Assembly: GCF_002116635.1 (NCBI RefSeq)
Contig: NZ_LQPW01000132.1
Location: 1-64,000, forward strand
Direction of reading: 5' to 3'
DNA: 64,000 nt
From: Mycobacterium szulgai
GTDB lineage: Bacteria > Actinomycetota > Actinomycetes > Mycobacteriales > Mycobacteriaceae
Positions 33,766-41,871 of this stretch are shown here, piece by piece (the first letter of the stretch is position 1; every line of letters begins with the position of its first letter). Under the pieces are notes generated by a model that worked only from the letters and a program-made list of their open reading frames with translations, searched no databases and was not told the DNA's origin. The translations under genes and the position numbers were made by a program.

Positions 33766-34500
33766 ATGAGCCACGAACCCTTCGTTCAGTTGAAGCACTT
33801 GAGCCGTACCTTCCAAGAAGGAGTAACTCAGCGCAAAGTCCTGGACGACATCACTGGCGATTTCGAATCGGGTGAGTTCGTGGTTCTCTTGGGGCAAAGT
33901 GGCAGTGGCAAAAGCACGCTGCTCAACCTTATTAGCGGCATCGAAAGGCCGACGACGGGTGAGGTCATCATCAATGGCTTTTCGATTACCGCGAAGAACG
34001 ATCGAGACCGCACACGGTTTCGGCGTGATCACATTGGAATTGTATTTCAATTCTTCAATTTGATTCCCACCCTCACTGTGCTGGAAAACATCACCCTGTC
34101 CCAGGAGCTGGCCGGTGTCCGGCGCCGAAATGCGATTGGTGTCGCGCGCGACCTCCTGCAGAAAGTTGGCATGGGCGGGCGCGAAAGCACACTTCCCGAC
34201 AAGCTCTCCGGTGGAGAACAACAACGGGTGGCTATTTGTCGAGCGTTGGCGCACAATCCGCTGCTGGTCCTAGCCGATGAGCCAACGGGCAATCTCGACA
34301 ACGAAATAGGGGACAAGGTATTGGCGCTTCTGCTTGATCTCACTCGTGAAGCAGGTAAGACGCTGATCATGGCCACACACAATCCGACGGTGGCGCATCA
34401 GGCAGATCGAGTTCTCTATTTGCATAGCGGAAAATTGGTGACTGGGATGGCCCATGGGACCGAAGTGGACGACCGGGTCAGCTCGGGGCCGATCATCTGA
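33766..34500 (+). CDS. ABC transporter ATPase (Rv0986-like)
   Basis: A 244-residue ABC ATPase of the LolD/MacB type. It has Walker A GQSGSGKST (43-51), Q-loop region HIGIVFQFFNLIPTLTV, signature LSGGEQQRVAICRAL, Walker B LLVLADEPTGNLD and H-loop TLIMATHNP. It pairs with the FtsX-type permease five bases downstream to power export or extraction of a substrate from the membrane outer face. In M. tuberculosis the Rv0986-Rv0988 operon is linked to host-cell binding and virulence. Confidence 0.93.
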   Translation: MSHEPFVQLKHLSRTFQEGVTQRKVLDDITGDFESGEFVVLLGQSGSGKSTLLNLISGIERPTTGEVIINGFSITAKNDRDRTRFRRDHIGIVFQFFNLIPTLTVLENITLSQELAGVRRRNAIGVARDLLQKVGMGGRESTLPDKLSGGEQQRVAICRALAHNPLLVLADEPTGNLDNEIGDKVLALLLDLTREAGKTLIMATHNPTVAHQADRVLYLHSGKLVTGMAHGTEVDDRVSSGPII

Positions 34501-34505
34501 TTGAG

Positions 34506-37076
34506 ATGAGAATCCCAACGGCGTTTACTTCTTTACCGCTGTGGCGCACGGCTTGGCGCCGCGCGCGGCAGCGGCCATTTCAATATATTCTCCTGGTCCT
34601 GGGTATCGCCCTGGGCGTGGCCATGGTCGTGGCAATCGACCTGACCAACGTCTCAGCCCAACGCGCTCTTGACATCTCGGCCGAGGCCATCACCGGAAAA
34701 GCCACACATCGGCTGGCCGGCGGCCGTGGCGGCAGCCTCGACCAGCAGATCTACCTGGACCTTCGAAAACGCGGATTTGATTTCTCGGCTCCTGTGGTCG
34801 AAGGGTATGTGCTGGCCCCAACACTTGGAAATCGCCCCATGCGCTTGATGGGGATCGACCCTTTCGCAGAACCGCCTTTTCGCCCGGATCTGTGGCGGCA
34901 GCAAGATCTTGAGGCGGCCAGTAACTTTCTCGTCCGGCCGAACGGTGTCATTTTGGGCCGGGACGTCGCCGCGGAATATCATTTGGCGCTCGGTGACAGG
35001 TTTGTAGTGCAAGTGCAAGGTGCACCCACCACCGTCACCCTGGTGGGACTCTTTACCCCGGCCGACGCAATTACCGCACAACGGCTACGGGAACTGATCA
35101 TCGCGGATATTGCCACAGCGCAAGAACTGTTTCATATGCCTGGCAGGCTTAGTCACATTGATTTGATCGTCAAAGATGAGGCCACCGCCACGCAGATCAA
35201 ACAAGGATTGCCGAGCGGTGTGCGCCTAGAGGCGGCAACCGCGAAAAGCCATATCATGAAACAGATGATGACGGGGTTCGCCGTCAATCTGACCGCCATG
35301 AGTTTGATCGCCTTGCTGGTCGGCGTATTTCTGATCTACAACACCGTGACGTTCAATGTTGTGCAACGGCGTCGTTTGTTCGGCATTCTGCGGTGTCTGG
35401 GTGTCACACGTGACCAGCTGTTTCGGTTGATAATGACTGAAACACTCGTTGCCGGACTGCTCGGCAGCGGATTGGGCCTCTTGTTCGGCGTTTGGCTTGG
35501 CGAAGGCCTGATTGGCGTGGTGACTCAATCCATCAATGATCTTTACTTCGTCGTCAATGTGCGTGAAGTCGCTTTATCGCCGGAAAGTTTAGTCAAGGGC
35601 TTGATGGTCGGCGTCGTTGCGGCGTTACTGGCCGCCCTGCCACCTGCGGTGGAGGCGATGCGCAGCCCTCCGGCCAGCACATTGCGTCGGTCTGCGCTGG
35701 AAGGCGAAGTGAGCGCACTCGTCCGGTGGCTGTGGGTAGCCGCGATTTGCTTGGGTGGCTTTGGCGCATTGATGCTGTGTTGGCCGGGCAAGAACCTGGC
35801 CCTCGCGTTCACCGGCCTGTGTGCGGTGATGATCGCCTTCGCGCTGTTTGCGGCGCCGGTGGCCCGATTCGTGATGGTGCGCCTGGCACGGCTGTTCGGC
35901 CGCGTCTTCGGTCCACTGGGAGCGCTGGCCCCGCTCGATATCGTGCGCTCGTTGAGCCGAACCTCTGTCGCCATAGCCGCGCTGACGACGGCGGTGTCGG
36001 TAATTGTTGGGGTCTCGCTGATGGTCGGCTCGTTTCGGCAAACGTTCGCCAATTGGCTCGGGCTGACCTTGCAAACGGATATCTACGTGTCGGCACCAGC
36101 GCTAACCTCCACGCGCCCCAGTGGGAATCTGCCTCCAGATGCCGTGCGGACCTTGAAACAATGGCCAGGCGTACGCGAGGCAATCGCGAGTCGCTATACG
36201 GCCGTCTTTGCCCCCGACTGGGGCCGGGAGGTGGACCTGACGGCGGTCACGGGCGATATTTCCGACGGAAAGCGACCGTATCGCTGGATCAGCGGTGATG
36301 AGCACACACTGTGGCATCGCTTCTTGGCCGGCGAAGGAGTCATGCTGTCGGAGCCGTTGGTATCACGCCAGAATCTGCGGACTCCGCCAGGACCGGTAAG
36401 GCTGATGACGGAGTCGGGACCGCGGAAGTTCCCGGTCTTAGCGGTCTACTCCGACTACACCTCGGATCAAGGGGTGGTGTTGATGGACCAGGCCACCTAT
36501 CGGTCCAATTGGCGCGATCCCGATGTGACCAATATGGCGCTCCTTCTGAAGCCGGGCGTAAGTGTCGATGGCCTGCTCGGTGAGCTACACGCAGCATTCG
36601 AAGGACGAAAAGATCTGGTCATCCAATCCAGCCGCAGTCTGCGTGACGCCGCGCTGGTTACGTTTGAACGCAGCTTTGCCGTTACCGGTGCCTTGCGGCT
36701 GGTGGCCACCATAGTCGCCGTCATCGGGATATTAGGCGCTTTGATGAGTTTGGCTTTGGAGCGGGTTCGTGAATTGGGCACTTTTCGTGCTATCGGCATG
36801 AGCCGACGTCAATTGTGGAAATTGGTTCTTTTAGAAGCCGGACTCCTCGGTGGCACGGCGGGTTTGATTGCGATGCCTTCGGGCTTTGTATTGGCGTGGA
36901 TACTCATTCGCATTATAAATTTGCGATCGTTTGGCTGGTCCCTGGACATGCACTTTGACTTCGGATACTTCGGCCAGGCGTTTTTGGTGGCAGTGGTCGC
37001 TGCCCTGGCGGCGGGTATCTATCCTGCTTGGCATACGACGCGGCTGAGCATTGCCTCGGCTATCCGGGAAGAGTAA
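34506..37076 (+). CDS. ABC transporter permease, FtsX/MacB-LolE type (Rv0987-like)
   Basis: An 856-residue permease with two FtsX modules. An N-terminal transmembrane helix (FQYILLVLGIALGVAMVVAI) precedes a large extracytoplasmic domain (about 50-245). Membrane helices follow around 255-390, a central pair near 400-460, a second extracytoplasmic domain (about 520-730), and the C-terminal FtsX domain with LVATIVAVIGILGALMSL and RELGTFRAIGMSRRQLWKLV. This double-module layout matches LolCDE-like and AttFG-like transporters that handle lipids or lipophilic molecules rather than simple importers. It lies five bases after the ATPase gene. Confidence 0.92.
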   Translation: MRIPTAFTSLPLWRTAWRRARQRPFQYILLVLGIALGVAMVVAIDLTNVSAQRALDISAEAITGKATHRLAGGRGGSLDQQIYLDLRKRGFDFSAPVVEGYVLAPTLGNRPMRLMGIDPFAEPPFRPDLWRQQDLEAASNFLVRPNGVILGRDVAAEYHLALGDRFVVQVQGAPTTVTLVGLFTPADAITAQRLRELIIADIATAQELFHMPGRLSHIDLIVKDEATATQIKQGLPSGVRLEAATAKSHIMKQMMTGFAVNLTAMSLIALLVGVFLIYNTVTFNVVQRRRLFGILRCLGVTRDQLFRLIMTETLVAGLLGSGLGLLFGVWLGEGLIGVVTQSINDLYFVVNVREVALSPESLVKGLMVGVVAALLAALPPAVEAMRSPPASTLRRSALEGEVSALVRWLWVAAICLGGFGALMLCWPGKNLALAFTGLCAVMIAFALFAAPVARFVMVRLARLFGRVFGPLGALAPLDIVRSLSRTSVAIAALTTAVSVIVGVSLMVGSFRQTFANWLGLTLQTDIYVSAPALTSTRPSGNLPPDAVRTLKQWPGVREAIASRYTAVFAPDWGREVDLTAVTGDISDGKRPYRWISGDEHTLWHRFLAGEGVMLSEPLVSRQNLRTPPGPVRLMTESGPRKFPVLAVYSDYTSDQGVVLMDQATYRSNWRDPDVTNMALLLKPGVSVDGLLGELHAAFEGRKDLVIQSSRSLRDAALVTFERSFAVTGALRLVATIVAVIGILGALMSLALERVRELGTFRAIGMSRRQLWKLVLLEAGLLGGTAGLIAMPSGFVLAWILIRIINLRSFGWSLDMHFDFGYFGQAFLVAVVAALAAGIYPAWHTTRLSIASAIREE

Positions 37077-37082
37077 TAAGAC

Positions 37083-38237
37083 ATGAAGAAGACCGGACTG
37101 GGGCTTATAGCGATCCTTACCTTGGCAGCGGGTTTGTGGTGGTGGCAACAACCAGAAGGGTCGGGGGCGTCCACTCAATCCTTGCTCGGCCTCTTGGCCG
37201 ATGAAAATACGACTGGATATGCCGTGGCCACGGAGCCGGGCGCCATTCGTTTTCCGCGCGATCTGGGGCCGCACGAGGAATATCAGGGTGAATGGTGGTA
37301 CTACACCGGCAATCTGGCAACCGCTGACGGGCGGCTTTTTGGCTATCAGCTCACCTTCTTCCGCCGGGCTTTGGCGCCTCCACTGAAGGCGGCGGCTACC
37401 GTCGACGCATCCGCGTGGCGGGCTGATCAGGTCTATTCTGCGCATTTTGCCGTGAGCGACATCGGCAACGGGGCCTTTTATCCGGTAGAGAAATTCAGCC
37501 GGGGTGCGGTGGGCCTCGCCGGGGCGAGCGCTGCGCCCTACGCGGTGTGGCTGGAAGATTGGTCTGTGCATGAAGGGGAAAATAATTCGGTCCAGGTCAT
37601 CGCGAAATCGGACAACGCTACCGTCGATCTGACGCTAACCCAGACACTGCGTCCCATTTTGCATGGAAATGACGGTTTGAGCGCCAAAGGCGAGGAAGCC
37701 GGAAACGCTACCTATTACTATTCGATGGCGCGCCAGCAGACCCGGGGAACGGTGACGGTCAATGGCCAGAAGTTTTCCGTGAGCGGCCTCAGCTGGAACG
37801 ACCACGAGTATGGCAGCAGCGCTTTGGACGCAGATGATATCGGCTGGGATTGGTTCTCGATGCAATTTGACAACGGTACCGCCCTGATGATGTTTCAGAT
37901 TCGGCAGTCGAATGGCCGCGTGAAGCCGACTTCTAGTGGCTCCTATATTGCCAGCGATGGCACCGTAACCCACCTGGCGCTGTCCGATTGGCGCTTGACA
38001 CCGACGGAGCATTGGACGAGTCAGCGCAGTGGCGCCACTTACCCTATTGGATGGGAAATCGAGATCAGGAAGCTGGGCTTGGCCCTTTCCGGGTCGGCTT
38101 TGATGCCCAATCAAGAGTCGCCGCTGTCAACGACGTACTGGGAGGGGGCCGTGGCGTTCGACGGACGCCATCAAGATACACCTATCAAGGGCCGGGGATA
38201 TGTTGAAATGACTGGCTACTCGCGCGCCACACATTGA
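37083..38237 (+). CDS. AttH/CrtC-like lipocalin-fold protein (Rv0988-like)
   Basis: A 384-residue exported or membrane-anchored protein. Residues 4-20 form a signal or anchor helix (GLGLIAILTLAAGLWWW). The rest is the tandem lipocalin-like AttH/hydroxyneurosporene-synthase fold with EYQGEWWYYTGNL (about 62-74), YQLTFFRR, SGLSWNDHEYGSS and DWFSMQFDNGTALMMFQIR. Such proteins bind or hydrate hydrophobic compounds and are encoded with FtsX-type ABC transporters (attEFGH in Agrobacterium). It may receive or modify the transported molecule outside the membrane. Confidence 0.85.
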   Translation: MKKTGLGLIAILTLAAGLWWWQQPEGSGASTQSLLGLLADENTTGYAVATEPGAIRFPRDLGPHEEYQGEWWYYTGNLATADGRLFGYQLTFFRRALAPPLKAAATVDASAWRADQVYSAHFAVSDIGNGAFYPVEKFSRGAVGLAGASAAPYAVWLEDWSVHEGENNSVQVIAKSDNATVDLTLTQTLRPILHGNDGLSAKGEEAGNATYYYSMARQQTRGTVTVNGQKFSVSGLSWNDHEYGSSALDADDIGWDWFSMQFDNGTALMMFQIRQSNGRVKPTSSGSYIASDGTVTHLALSDWRLTPTEHWTSQRSGATYPIGWEIEIRKLGLALSGSALMPNQESPLSTTYWEGAVAFDGRHQDTPIKGRGYVEMTGYSRATH

Positions 38238-38253
38238 TTTGAAGAAAGGAAAA

Positions 38254-39495
38254 ATGATAGAACTCAGTTACAGTACATTCGGCTTAACCAATATCGATTT
38301 CCTCGACTCCATTATTGAAGTGGACAAGGTGGGATATCCGGGCATCGAGCTGGCTTTTCACCGGGATCACTTCAATCCGTTCAACCTGACCGATGATTAC
38401 GTTGCCGAGATCAAGCGGCGACTGTCCGCCGTGCGGAGCAAAGCCGCGTGCGTGGCGACCGCTTCCCATTTCTTCAGCCCCGCCCGTCCCCACGAACCAT
38501 CGCTGATGAGCCCCGATCTAGCCGGCCGGAAACGCCGCATCGACCTCATCCGTCGTGGCATCGACGTCGCTCGCAAGCTGGATGTTCCCCTTGTCACCTT
38601 CGGCAGCGGCTTCATCCGCGACGAACACGTGGTGAACCCGTCGGCCAACCCGCGCGAACTGCTAGTCGACAGCATTCATCAATGTCTGGCGAGCGTGCAT
38701 GACGACGAAGACATCACTCTTTTGATCGAGCCTGAGCCCGGCATGTACATCGAAACGATCGAAGAGGGGCTGAGCCTGATCGATGAAGTCAACTCGCCCA
38801 AATTCCAGTTGCATCTGGACATGTGTCACCTGTACTGCTCCCATGAGGATTATGTCGGCGCGCTAGCAAAGGCCGCGCCGCATGCTCGCTTCCTCCATGT
38901 CTCAGATGCGCAGGCTGGTTACAACCTCAAAATCGTGAAAATGGCCGATGATCTGGCCCTCGACCTTGACTTCGCCAACTATCTGATCTATTTCCCCGAA
39001 ACCGCGGAATATTTACTCGCGGATCCCCGGCATCCGATCTATTTCTATGATCAGACACCTTCCAAAGATCAGGCGAAACGGATTGACGATGTCCTAGACT
39101 CGCTGGGCATAAACGAGGAACTGACTCGGGTGGACTATGCCAAACTCGATGCAAGCGCCTCGTCGCTCGACGACGAGATTTTCACGTATCTCATTTCCGT
39201 GCCCGGGCTGAGTTACGATGTGCTCGAACGAGCTCGACCGATCATCTTGTACTTGCGGACCACCAAAGACGCGCACGGCGAATTATTGATGGACAAGATG
39301 GTTGCGAATACGTTGACCGGCATCGTGCACTTCCATGAGATTCCCGGCGAAGGCACGATGGACTTTGCCTCGAGTTTCAAGGCACTGGAAGCCGGGGGTT
39401 TTTCGGGTTATGCTTCAGTGGAGTTGTATCACCATGTTGCATCCTGGCAGAAGGCAATGGGCGATAGCTTTAGACATTTATCGCAGTTCGTATAG
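38254..39495 (+). CDS. TIM-barrel sugar phosphate isomerase/epimerase-like protein
   Basis: A 413-residue protein of the xylose-isomerase-like TIM-barrel superfamily. Candidate metal ligands are Glu159 (LLIEPEPGMY), Asp189 (LHLDMCH), His215 (FLHVSDAQ) and Glu390 (ASVELYHH). Normal members have about 280 residues; here about 140 residues are inserted between the HVSD segment and the later HFHEIPGEGTMDF segment. The start is the ATG at 38254 behind an AAAGGA site; an earlier in-frame TTG overlaps that site. EboE of the ebo operon is a TIM-barrel protein too, but the N termini do not look alike. The substrate is unknown; isomerisation or epimerisation of a cyclitol or ketose fits the neighbours. 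Confidence 0.75.
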   Translation: MIELSYSTFGLTNIDFLDSIIEVDKVGYPGIELAFHRDHFNPFNLTDDYVAEIKRRLSAVRSKAACVATASHFFSPARPHEPSLMSPDLAGRKRRIDLIRRGIDVARKLDVPLVTFGSGFIRDEHVVNPSANPRELLVDSIHQCLASVHDDEDITLLIEPEPGMYIETIEEGLSLIDEVNSPKFQLHLDMCHLYCSHEDYVGALAKAAPHARFLHVSDAQAGYNLKIVKMADDLALDLDFANYLIYFPETAEYLLADPRHPIYFYDQTPSKDQAKRIDDVLDSLGINEELTRVDYAKLDASASSLDDEIFTYLISVPGLSYDVLERARPIILYLRTTKDAHGELLMDKMVANTLTGIVHFHEIPGEGTMDFASSFKALEAGGFSGYASVELYHHVASWQKAMGDSFRHLSQFV

Positions 39496-39533
39496 GCATT
39501 AACAACCTCGGCTGTAGAAATGTGGGCGCTTAT

Positions 39534-40013
39534 ATGATTCAACTGGAGCAACTCGGCTGGCCGGCTGACACGGTCGGTGAGCTCGACCATCGCTTGTTGC
39601 GGGTGCCGCACGTGAAATTGCGCTCCGCAAACGAGGGGCCCCGAGGCGACACAGTCTATTGTATCGACCTGCGTATCAACGAACCCAATGTTGAATTTCT
39701 ATCGTCAACGGAGATGCACTCACTGGAGCATTTCTTGCTGTATGGCTTTCTCAAATATATGCCCGAGAATTTTCTCTCGGTGGGGTTGATGGGCTGCCAG
39801 ACCGGATTTTATCTGGTTCTGCATAACGAGGGCAACGCGGAGAAGATCTGCAATGCGTATGAAGCCATTCTCAACGACATATTGGTTGCCAGCGAAGTGC
39901 CGTTCGCGAACATTCAGCAGTGCGGCAATGCCAAAAATCACAGCGTGGCACTGGCACAGGCCGTCGCCAAAAAGGTGCTGGATGCGCGCGCCGAATGGCG
40001 GCGGGTGATATGA
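39534..40013 (+). CDS. luxS: LuxS-family S-ribosylhomocysteine lyase
   Basis: A 159-residue LuxS homologue with all known functional residues: substrate His19 (ELDH), Arg47 (IDLRINEPN), metal ligands His62 and His66 with catalytic Glu65 in HSLEH, catalytic Cys88 in MGCQTGFYL, and metal ligand Cys130 in QQCGNAKNH. LuxS splits S-ribosylhomocysteine into homocysteine and DPD, the AI-2 precursor. Most mycobacteria lack luxS and recycle SAH by other routes. The stop overlaps the cyclase start (ATGA). The start is uncertain: ATG at 39534 is used, GTG at 39522 is also in frame, and no strong ribosome binding site is visible. Confidence 0.85.
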   Translation: MIQLEQLGWPADTVGELDHRLLRVPHVKLRSANEGPRGDTVYCIDLRINEPNVEFLSSTEMHSLEHFLLYGFLKYMPENFLSVGLMGCQTGFYLVLHNEGNAEKICNAYEAILNDILVASEVPFANIQQCGNAKNHSVALAQAVAKKVLDARAEWRRVI

Positions 40014-41140
40014 CCGATACCATGTTGACCAGACGCGTCAAATACGCGTCTACAGTCGAATACGAAGTCGTCGACACGCCGAACCTGTTCGATCCGCGGA
40101 ATATGGCTCTACTCTCGTCGGGGAAAGTAAACAACGGTTGCCGGTTCGTGGTCGTCGACGCGAACGTGGAACGTGATTTCGGCACTCAGATGCGAAATTA
40201 CTTCTCGCATCACGGGATTTTGGCGAAGGTCGTTGTGTTCCCCGGTGGTGAAGAAAACAAGACCGCTGAGTATTATTTCTCTATCGTTCGCGAACTGGAC
40301 GCTTTTCCCATCCATCGCAGGGATGAACCGATCATCGCCGTCGGTGGCGGTGTGTTGACCGACGTGGTTGCTTTCGTCGCAAGCACCTATCGCCGCGGCG
40401 TGCCGCATATAAAGGTGCCCACCACGTTGATGGGCTATGTCGACGCGGCTGTAGGTATCAAAAATGGCATCAATTTCAACGGAAACAAGAATCGCCTCGG
40501 CGCATTCCAGGCTCCCCAGAAAGTTTTGCTCGACAAGTCGTTCCTGAGTACCCTGCCACGTCGGCACATCCTTAACGGTATTTGCGAGATCATCAAGCTG
40601 GCCGTCATCACAGATGCGGGGCTATTCGATCTGCTGGAAGCCCTGGGACCCGAAGCTGTCGATGTTCATCTGCAAAGCGATGCGGGTTGCGCGATCCTTG
40701 ACCGGGCGGTAGCGGGGATGATCGAAGAACTCGAGCCGAATATCCTCGAAGAGGATCTCGACCGCAAAGTGGATTTCGGTCACACCTTCAGCTATGGATT
40801 GGAAACGCGTTACGAAGCAGACCTCTTACATGGTGAGGCGGTGTTGCTGGACGTCCTTCTTTCGGTAATGATCTCTCGCTCGCGCGAGCTTTTGACCGAT
40901 GCGGAAGCCACTCGAATCTTTAACCTGGTCGAAAAGCTCACGATCGTTTTGGACATGTCACTGCTTGATCCCCAGGTGCTGTGGGCCTCGCTGGAGGAGC
41001 GCGTCTATCACCGTAATGGGTTACAGCGTGTGCCCATGCCACACGGCATAGGAAAGTGCACGTTCGTCAACGATATTGCGTATAGCGAAATAGAGCAGGC
41101 AAGCAGATCTCTCAATGACTGGATGATGGTGCCACGATGA
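40010..41140 (+). CDS. Sugar phosphate cyclase (sedoheptulose-7-P cyclase / dehydroquinate synthase superfamily, EboD-like)
   Basis: A 376-residue NAD-dependent, metal-dependent cyclase. It has GGEENKT (79-85), GGGVLTDVVAFVASTYRRG (112-130), KVPTTLMGYVDAAVGIKNGIN and the metal ligands Glu193 (NGICEIIK), His258 (GHTFSYGLE) and His274 (LHGEAV). NFNGNKNRLGAF, NGICEIIKLA and HTFSYGLE look more like C7-cyclitol synthases (EEVS, EVS, desmethyl-4-deoxygadusol synthase) and EboD than AroB, whose motif is HTFGHAIE. The likely substrate is sedoheptulose 7-phosphate or a similar heptulose phosphate. Both ends overlap neighbours by four bases. Confidence 0.78.
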   Translation: MTDTMLTRRVKYASTVEYEVVDTPNLFDPRNMALLSSGKVNNGCRFVVVDANVERDFGTQMRNYFSHHGILAKVVVFPGGEENKTAEYYFSIVRELDAFPIHRRDEPIIAVGGGVLTDVVAFVASTYRRGVPHIKVPTTLMGYVDAAVGIKNGINFNGNKNRLGAFQAPQKVLLDKSFLSTLPRRHILNGICEIIKLAVITDAGLFDLLEALGPEAVDVHLQSDAGCAILDRAVAGMIEELEPNILEEDLDRKVDFGHTFSYGLETRYEADLLHGEAVLLDVLLSVMISRSRELLTDAEATRIFNLVEKLTIVLDMSLLDPQVLWASLEERVYHRNGLQRVPMPHGIGKCTFVNDIAYSEIEQASRSLNDWMMVPR

Positions 41141-41847
41141 CGACTTTCGACAACGTAGATGGCGATGAGGTTGACAAATTCGACAAAGTGTCGGATACGT
41201 GGTGGGACCCGAATGGTGAAATGGGGGGGCTTCATGCGATCAATCCCTTGCGCACAAAGTTCATCCAGGACGTACTGAGTATTGAGGGCCTGAAAATTCT
41301 CGATGTCGGCTGCGGCGGTGGAATTCTGTCGGAAGCCTTGGCCAAGGCAGGTGCCCAGGTGACGGGTTTAGATATGTCACGCCAATCGCTGGATGTCGCA
41401 CGCGCTCATGCGCGCAGCGGAGGATTGAATATCGCTTACCTGTATGACAGCGTCGAAAATATTGCAGCGCAGGATTCGGGGCGCTTTGACGTTGTGACGT
41501 GTATGGAGATGCTCGAACATGTGCCGGAGCCGGAGCGGATCGTGGCGGCATGTGCTGGTGCGCTGAAACCCGGTGGACATGCCTTCTTCTCAACGATCAA
41601 CCGCACCCCGAAGGCGTTCCTGTTCGCCATCGTCGGTGGCGAATACATTTTGCGTCTTTTGCCCCGGGGCACTCACTCGTATAGCAAATTTATTCGGCCG
41701 GAAGAATTGGCAGAATGGAGTCGTGCCAACTCGCTAGATTTTGGCAAGTTCGCCAGCTTGATCTACAACCCATTCACCAGGAGATTCAGGCTCGCCACGG
41801 ATTCTGTCGACGTGAACTACCTGGCGCATTTCATTAAGAAGGGCTGA
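41137..41847 (+). CDS. UbiG-type SAM-dependent O-methyltransferase
   Basis: A 236-residue class I methyltransferase that is unusually similar to proteobacterial UbiG: WWDPNGEMGGLHAINPLRTKF at the N terminus, SAM motif I DVGCGGG (56-62), GLDMSRQSL, DVVTCMEMLEHVPEP, GEYILRLLPRGTH and the terminal DVNYLAHF. UbiG O-methylates polyprenylated catechols in ubiquinone synthesis. Mycobacteria use menaquinone and have no ubiquinone pathway. Together with the adjacent prenyltransferase it points to methylation of a prenylated ring compound. The SAH it yields could feed LuxS through an SAH nucleosidase. Its start overlaps the cyclase stop (ATGA). Confidence 0.85.
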   Translation: MTTFDNVDGDEVDKFDKVSDTWWDPNGEMGGLHAINPLRTKFIQDVLSIEGLKILDVGCGGGILSEALAKAGAQVTGLDMSRQSLDVARAHARSGGLNIAYLYDSVENIAAQDSGRFDVVTCMEMLEHVPEPERIVAACAGALKPGGHAFFSTINRTPKAFLFAIVGGEYILRLLPRGTHSYSKFIRPEELAEWSRANSLDFGKFASLIYNPFTRRFRLATDSVDVNYLAHFIKKG

Positions 41848-41871
41848 AGAGTCAAAGCGGAGTAATTGCAA

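Noticed and set aside
40010..41140. Cyclase considered as aroB of the shikimate pathway
   Set aside because: Diagnostic segments differ from AroB, and no shikimate genes are nearby.
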